Shown piece by piece: positions 58,355-64,000 of a DNA stretch of 64,000 bases (positions are counted from its first letter, which is position 1; every line of letters starts with the position of its first letter). The translations under genes were made by a program, and so were the position numbers. The notes under the pieces were generated by a model. It was not told where the DNA came from, did not search any database, and saw nothing but the letters and a program-made list of their open reading frames with translations. Location: assembly GCF_910592395.1 (NCBI RefSeq), contig NC_088316.1, forward strand, positions 9,920,001 through 9,984,000, read 5' to 3'. This stretch comes from Lineus longissimus. Lineage: Eukaryota; Nemertea; Pilidiophora; Heteronemertea; Lineidae.

Positions 58355-58530
58355 ATAGTGGATTTTAAGATAATTGTATGGAGGGCATCGCGGGCTTTGT
58401 GGTATTGCCATAGCCTCACAGCAATAAGAACGATTCTTTCCTGTTCTACATGTCCGCGGTACTGCTTTTCAAGATGGTGGCAATTTACTAGTTATAGAGG
58501 CGTTGTATGGAACGAAATCAGCGTCTCTAT

Positions 58531-59520
58531 AGATTCATGCACTTGATTGGGAACAACGTTTACATGACGTAGTGTTGGCCGTCGTCACGTCACCATGCAT
58601 TTTACATTGGTAGTATGTAAACACTGAAACGTTTCAAAAGAAACAGGTCAAACGAAACGAGTCAAATAAATGGTCAAAACGCGAAATTGACAATGCACAA
58701 TGTAGATGTGTTGTATTTCAAGGCTCTGTTTTGTATTTTTACCGCATAAAAGCCACAGAAATTCAAACAGAAAGCGACTAATTATAAATAGATTTACCAA
58801 AGTCCGTTCAGCTATTCCACAATTTACATAAAACGGTATTTCCCCACATAACCTCGTACCCTGCCCAATATATAGCGCTATCGTATACTTGTAACGACAA
58901 TAACGACGATTTATTGGAACACGTTGAATGTAACATGTCCAATTTTGTCTTGAACTCTTTCGAACGTAGCACTCGGAAACGGAGCATCAGCGCTGCAGAG
59001 CAGAGGTCATAGCATTATTCATGTTTTTCGCATTTTATCTGGCATTTCCCTGTCCTATGGTGTGGTTTTGTAGACATCAGTGACGTCACCGTCCGATAAG
59101 ACAAATTGCGAAGACGTTAATCTATGGTTATACAGCTCAATCTATTCCAAATCTAAAAATAGCAGCCAATCAAATTACATGCAGCATGCACGGGGACGAG
59201 GCCGATTTACTTATTGCGCTGAAAATGTGGAATGCCAAGGCGGGTCGCCGTGTTGCAAACAATTTACCAAATTCATCGCCTAAAAATCGATCCAGACTAT
59301 CAAAGTACGCAAACAGAATTATTGTTATCAATTTAACGGATCATCAGTATTATTATTCAGTAATATTCATTTTCATGCCATATTTTTAACTTTGACTCGT
59401 TTCGTTTGACCTGTTTCTTTTGAAACGTTTCAGTGTTTACATACTACCATTTTACATTAGTGTAAACGTGACGAGACGCGACGTTTTCGTAAACGTTGGT
59501 GCAATGAAGTGCATGGATCT
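58531..59520. mobile_element. Second copy of the 150-bp MITE, split by a nested insertion
   Basis: The left end matches 58205 for about 40 bp, the right end (GTAAACGTTGGTGCAATGAAG) is the diverged complement. Between them 840 bp of another element sits at 58609-59448. Removing that insert and one copy of its target duplication restores a unit of about 140 bp. Confidence 0.85.
58609..59448. mobile_element. Mutator-like MITE (840 bp) with 10-bp target duplication
   Basis: GGTAGTATGTAAACACTGAA opens and its complement closes the unit; the inverted match runs for about 60 bp (through AAACAGGTCAAACGAAACGA). ATTTTACATT at 58599-58608 and again at 59449-59458 is a perfect 10-bp target duplication. 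A 9-11 bp duplication with long TIRs points to the Mutator (MULE) superfamily. No transposase inside. Confidence 0.88.
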
Positions 59521-59866
59521 TTAGTGTCCAGATTGTTCTAAGCGGACTCATTTTTAGTGATTCCCGTGTGCATGTTTGTCCTATCTACCGAGCTTTATAA
59601 GAGTATTATACAAAATAATTATTCTAATTAAAACGTTTTATTTTAGTATATGGAATTCAAACCATCACGAAAACTTACTTTGCTTTCATTGAAGAGAAAT
59701 AATTAGATATTTGCAATTGCGGCCGGTAGGTGATAAAGCTTGGAACCAGTGAAACCTTGAAACCAGTGATAAACCTTGGAATCAGTCCTAAAAATGCATA
59801 AAAACATGAAATAATGCCATTTGAACCTAAGGTGGTTACGAAACAATATTTGGAGCTTATTTTTAC

Positions 59867-60148
59867 ATGATCAGATCGGAATTTGACGGTAGTTTAGAAA
59901 TCAGTCGCATATCCGATTCAATAATCTATATTTTAGAACAACCCAGTCATACCTCGCCTCCAGTGTACATTACTGATCTCCCAAATATAGGCATGCACGT
60001 CACGACACGCCACCACACACCAATAATATGGAACAATCAGCGCGCCGCTTACTACGCCACCACACGGGGTATATTTGAACTACGGAGCGGTGTAATCATA
60101 CAGGGTGATACAGAGAAGATTGACTACATCATGCAGTACCGGTTTTAG
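59867..60148 (+). CDS. Unrecognised 93-aa open frame between direct repeats
   Basis: Encodes a protein with HTSPPVYITDLPNIGMHVTT and RGIFELRSGVIIQG, ending QYRF. The composition looks coding and low-complexity runs are absent. It lies in the unique stretch between two 180-bp direct repeats. I recognise no family and see no splice sites that would extend it. It may be a fragment of the unidentified element's gene. Confidence 0.28.
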   Translation: MIRSEFDGSLEISRISDSIIYILEQPSHTSPPVYITDLPNIGMHVTTRHHTPIIWNNQRAAYYATTRGIFELRSGVIIQGDTEKIDYIMQYRF

Positions 60149-60584
60149 CCGGGTTTGGAGATGAAAAATGTGAATAAATTCCTTGGCTGTGCGCGATTTC
60201 GCATATTCATGTATACATCGAGGGATGTAGAGATATTTTCGTGATGTAACCAGTTCTAAGCGGACACATTTTTTAGTGATTCCCGTGTGTTTGTCATATC
60301 TACTGAGCTTTATCAGAGCATTATATATACAAATGATTCTTCTAATAAAAACGTTTTATTTTAGTATATGGAATACAAAACAATCACAAAAGCTTACTTT
60401 TGCTTTCATCGAAGAGCAATAATTAGATATTTGCCAATGGCGCCTGTCATGAATATAAGTTTATTTTTTAACGACAACAACACATTTCCAATGCATTCAA
60501 TGATGACGTCATCCTCCACAAAAAGGTTGATTCTGGAACTACTGGCAAATTGCTAATATGTAAAGTCAAGGACTTAGTGAGCCC

Positions 60585-60830
60585 CCTTTAGGTCGGGGGA
60601 GCTCCCCCGAACCCCCCTACGAGCATATGTTAAGTGCAAGCTCTAACAACTACAGCTGTTACAATGGGGGGACACCCCCAAACCCCCCTCCGTCGACATA
60701 GGTTTTTACCAGTGCGTTGGGGGGAAGCTCCCCCCAAACCCCCCCCCCCCCCCCCCGGTGGACAGTCAACTAGCCCTTCTGTGTCATACTGCTGGAGGGG
60801 GGGTGCGATGGGACCATCCATATAGTTCCT
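60585..60830. repeat. G-rich/C-rich cluster with GGGGGAGCTCCCCC hairpins
   Basis: GGGGGAGCTCCCCCGAACCC, GGGGGGACACCCCCAAACCC and GGGGGGAAGCTCCCCCCAAA occur in a row, followed by a C-run of about 20 at 60739-60757. Each motif can fold as a hairpin and the C-runs could form i-motif or G-quadruplex structures on the two strands. The open frames here are repeats of Pro/Gly codons and are not genes. Confidence 0.75.
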
Positions 60831-61980
60831 TCCGACACATTTTTGTTTTGGTAATGTAATACATTGTGATTGTCCTTATTCACGGGAATCGGGCGTTTCC
60901 AGTGATAAACGACACAAATAGGTTGTCCTCATGCATTCACTTTGGAAACGCATTTTAAAATAGATGTTACGTCCTGTTAATGGGGCACGTCATCATCGCG
61001 TACATTTGGGAAAAACTCCCTAACGAGACCGGAGTAGACGGCTGAAAGTAGTTTAATTATTGGCCGCTAGGGTGCAGAATGTCGCTCACCCGAATTTTTC
61101 ACGCAACTTTTGCTAAATAGAGCTAGTTCTAGTTTGTGATTCATTTTGATACTTCAGATTTGGGCAGAAGACCAATATAACTTAGTCGTCAGTGTGGTTT
61201 TAAGCTGGAAAAACGTATTTGTTTTTCTTAAAGTGCCTTTTTTGGACGGGTGTGTGCGATTGTTTTTTTTATGTCACGTGACCTCGATCATGTCGACACA
61301 AAATTGAAATAAACCACCCTTTTCTGTCATTATTTAGGACGGATATTTCTCTAATAAAAATATTAATATAATTGGCCAATTTCTTAGGCATATGATGTAG
61401 CGAATTCCCATGAAGATTTAAATTAATTTAAATTAATTTCAATCAATGGGATAGCAACCACCACCGGAAGATCGCGGAGAAATCGGTAAACTCAACGGAG
61501 TTAATTCAGAAAAATACCAAAAAAAATTGTTTGTAGGATATACAATATTTACTCTCTTTATTTCTCATCAAATCAGTATATACTCCCACACACACGTGTA
61601 TCTTAAGAGCCCCTCCTAAAGGGGGGCTTATCAATAAAGTCAGCTGGGACGAGATTGGCAGTTGGGAGGGTATAAATCGTGGAAGGAACGCGCCCGATTT
61701 CACGCGGAACTTGCACAGTGATTCCACGGTTTAGTACTGACTATTCCAAGGTTTATCACTGGTTACATGGTTTCACTGATTCCAAGCTTTATCAACTACC
61801 ATTGCGGCCCGTAATGAATATAAGTTTATTTTTTAACGACAACAAAGCATTTCCAATGCATTCCATGATGACGTCGTCCTCCACAAAAAGGTGGATTCTG
61901 GAACTACTGACAAATTTAAGCTATCAATAAAGTCAGCTGGGACGAGATTGGCAGCTGGGAGAGTATAAATCATGGAAGAA

Positions 61981-62017
61981 ACGCACCCGATTTCACCTGG
62001 TACTTGCATAGTGATTC
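61981..62017. other. Junction into the 48-bp tandem repeat
   Basis: The repeat unit carrying GGAACTTGC / GTACTTGCATAGTGATT-like words ends here and passes directly into the tandem array. Confidence 0.4.
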
Positions 62018-62262
62018 AAGGTCTTCGTATTATAGTTGACATCAGGGTCGTCGTTTTACAGTTCGGGGGTCTTCGTTTTATAGTTGACATCAGGGTCGCC
62101 GTTTTATAGTTCGGGGGTCTTCATATTATAGTTGACATCAGGGTCTTTATTTTATAGTTCGGGAGTCCACGTTTTATAGTTGACATCAGGGTCTTCGTTT
62201 TATAGTTTTGGGGTATTCGTTTTATTGTTGACATCAGGGACTTCGTTTTATATGTCTGGCTG
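62018..62262 (+). repeat. 48-bp tandem repeat, five copies
   Basis: TATAGTTGACATCAGGGTC recurs at about 62034, 62082, 62130, 62177 and 62224. Each unit splits into two related halves (TTTTATAGTTGACATCAGGG and TTTTATAGTTCGGGGGTC), so the underlying period is about 24. The later copies are more diverged. Confidence 0.88.
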
Positions 62263-62847
62263 ATCTGCGAGGCTGGTTCATCGGCATGCGGCTCCAATGT
62301 GGTAGATCGGGTGGAAGCCCACCAATAGCAACTCTCGATCAATATACTTAAGCGTAAAAGTATAAAGGGAAAGATTTCACTAAGTACGAAGTGAGTTAGG
62401 CGTTTTCTTCAGATAATTGTGAAGCAATCAGCCTAATCTAATTAATCTCAAAGAAAATATATTGATTTTCTCCAATGAACAACGTTAGTTTCATTTCAAT
62501 CTGTCAAGAACCTCCTAAAAATCCGCCATTTTTTAACTAGAAGACACGCAAAAATGCCGTAACCCTCCATATTCGAGAGTTGCATCGATTTGTAATAGGT
62601 CATTTTAGTTCTGCAAGCGGTGACAGTGCGGCGATCAATCAATGTCACTGAAATATTTAAAGGCGCGCCTCCAACACGCCTCCTCGTTCAAAATAAATCT
62701 AGTCATATACGTTACATATAGAGTAAAAAACTAGACCGTTGATGAAAGAAAATACGACACCATGTATTTACATACTCACATCTTGTGTTCTGTTTCAGTT
62801 CTTTGACCATTTCAGGTACTATATGTTTGTAATATATTATGTTATTG

Positions 62848-63158
62848 AGGACCATCGTGTTGGTTTAAATGAATTATTTTCAAACTAATCAAGAGGAATT
62901 GACTCGACAAACAGGGATAGTAAATCCTACACGACATGTTCATTTTAAACACGGCGTAATACAACGTGACACTCCCATTCTACCCCGGCCGAGTTTGTCT
63001 GGGACCCGAGGGTAGAGGAGGAGTGTCACGTGGTACAACGTCATATTTAAAATGAACATGTCGTGTATAATTTACTATCTCCTGATAGTCGAGTAAAAGT
63101 ATCTTAGTTCTTTTCAGATAGTTTGAAAAGAATTCATTAAAACCAACACGATGGTCCT
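62848..63158. mobile_element. Foldback element of about 310 bp
   Basis: AGGACCATCGTGTTGGTTTA opens and AAACCAACACGATGGTCCT closes (one extra A). Further in, GACATGTTCATTTTAAA and TTTAAAATGAACATGTCG, and ACGTGACACTCC and GGAGTGTCACGT, also pair. The arms are nearly complete to a centre near 62990-63010. One long hairpin with no frame. Confidence 0.82.
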
Positions 63159-64000
63159 TGTTAACCGATTATCATATTACGAAAATGTACCTAGTATTGG
63201 TCAATGAACTGAAATAGGAGCAACATGAATAAATCATGTCATTTTCTCTTGGTATTTGGGTCACGTGACTTCCGGTTTGGCTCCTCCAGCATGGCAAATA
63301 AGGTGAATAATGACGTCACGAGAGGTGAATCGGGAATACAATAGCCAAGAAAGGGTCACTCAAAATTAAACATTCAGTATTCAAACCTCATCTTCTAAAT
63401 ATTTAACCGTATACCTAGTTAGTAAAGTAAGTTAGTTTCGAGTTAGAAGACATTAAACATACATTCGAAAACGTGCCAGGTCGAGTTTTGAATGTTGCAT
63501 TTTGAGTAAGAATGAACCTACTGGGCGTTTGTACTGATCCGACGTTCCGGTCTGACTCTTCGCACCCGAACTCGGCCATAGACGAAGACCTGAGAGCCGA
63601 GGTAACATCTGTAACATTTCCCTGTGCTATCCGACAAAAATCTGACATTGTCCGAGGTCACTCGGAGTGTTTGGCTCCCAGTGTTTTTCACCGGTTTTCT
63701 AAAATATGAGAATGTCGAATTTGTGTCGGATATTAATCGGGAAAAAGTTAGAGAAGCCGCTAAAAGTAAGAAAAAGCCTTACTAGAGTGTATGGCATCGG
63801 GTTGTTCTTCGTTATAATTCTACAGAAAGGCGTATGTGTTAGTCTCAGGTGGTAAATGTATCGCGATGTGAGACAATTGACAGTGCTATATAAAAGAGCT
63901 CTTTTTTTCATTTAAATTCAAAAATTACCTAATGGCCTAAATTTCATGTTGCAGAAAAGCATTATCCGTGCAAACATAGAACCATGCACAAGGATGATGA
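63159..64000. other. No gene seen
   Basis: Overlapping open frames on both strands at 63415-63709 show no domain. Nothing else stands out to the right edge. Confidence 0.4.

Larger units (their letters stand above)
59535..61980. repeat. Mosaic of direct and inverted repeats (unidentified element)
   Basis: 59535-59720 recurs at 60247-60445 (direct, ACGTTTTATTTTAGTATATG). 59725-59790 (TAAACCTTGGAATCAGT) is inverted at 61735-61795. 60445-60555 (ATATAAGTTTATTTTTTAAC then GATGACGTCATCC) recurs at 61808-61920 (direct). 61634-61700 (AATAAAGTCAGCTGGGACGA then GGTATAAAT) recurs at 61928-61990 (direct). These pieces share edges, suggesting rearranged copies of one larger element. Class unknown. Confidence 0.7.

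Noticed and set aside
60630-60825. Pro/Gly-rich open frames on both strands
   Set aside because: Produced by C- and G-runs; mirror images of each other. Not coding.
61930-62262. Repeat-spacer pattern resembling CRISPR
   Set aside because: The units are contiguous 48-bp tandem copies with no unique spacers, in a eukaryotic context.

Overview
The window looks like nuclear DNA of a marine invertebrate animal. Genes have canonical GT-AG introns, the DNA is AT-rich, and there are no bacterial-style operons. Almost every recognisable protein belongs to a metazoan transposable element: THAP/DDE, PIF-Harbinger, pogo-like, MULE, Penelope, several non-LTR (LINE) tails and a BEL/Pao-like gag. I cannot name the species. 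A dispersed family whose 5' end carries GTC-rich microsatellites, and a tRNA-derived SINE, fit lophotrochozoans or invertebrate deuterostomes, but this is only an impression.

Layout. 1-1137: gag-like 5' part of an LTR retrotransposon on the minus strand, running off the left edge. 3316-11097: the most striking object, an apparently complete two-gene DNA transposon of the ISL2EU (IS4EU) type. It has 103-bp terminal inverted repeats, an intact 629-aa THAP plus DDE transposase on the plus strand, and a convergent three-exon gene on the minus strand for a 729-aa protein with SAP, SWIM zinc finger, YqaJ nuclease and PHD finger. 12330-13375: a LINE 3' end inserted in a dispersed repeat. 16786-17816: three alternating inverted copies of one unit, forming a giant foldback. 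18.5-20.1 kb: LINE tail, Penelope-like GIY-YIG remnant and a hairpin. 21698-22471: a non-autonomous transposon with perfect inverted repeats and target duplication. 24.4-26.2 kb: dispersed repeat with a MITE nested in it, then another MITE. 28.1-29.4 kb: degenerate DDE transposon. 30.3 kb: LINE tail. 31546-37145: a 5.6-kb block bounded by long inverted repeats, holding a pogo-like transposase relic and a SINE. 43409-44375: an internally deleted PIF/Harbinger copy keeping the first parts of both its genes. 44.7-45.9 kb: second pogo-like relic. 47341-51360: a nearly full LINE inserted into a dispersed-repeat copy. 54139-54772: MULE transposase fragment. 57.3-63.2 kb: MITEs, one nested inside another with a 10-bp target duplication, tandem repeats and a foldback.

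The best candidate for a host gene is a single first coding exon at 52707-52884 with a mitochondrial presequence. Weaker candidate first exons lie at 53414-53440 (+) and 32520-32585 (-).

In the ISL2EU-like element the transposase should bind the inverted repeats through THAP and cut DNA through its DDE fold. The second protein would supply a lambda-exonuclease-type nuclease with DNA- and chromatin-binding modules. Both reading frames are open, all splice phases agree, and the two inverted repeats differ at one base, so the copy is young and may be active. The rest of the window is a layered record of insertions, many of which can be ordered in time because one element sits inside another.
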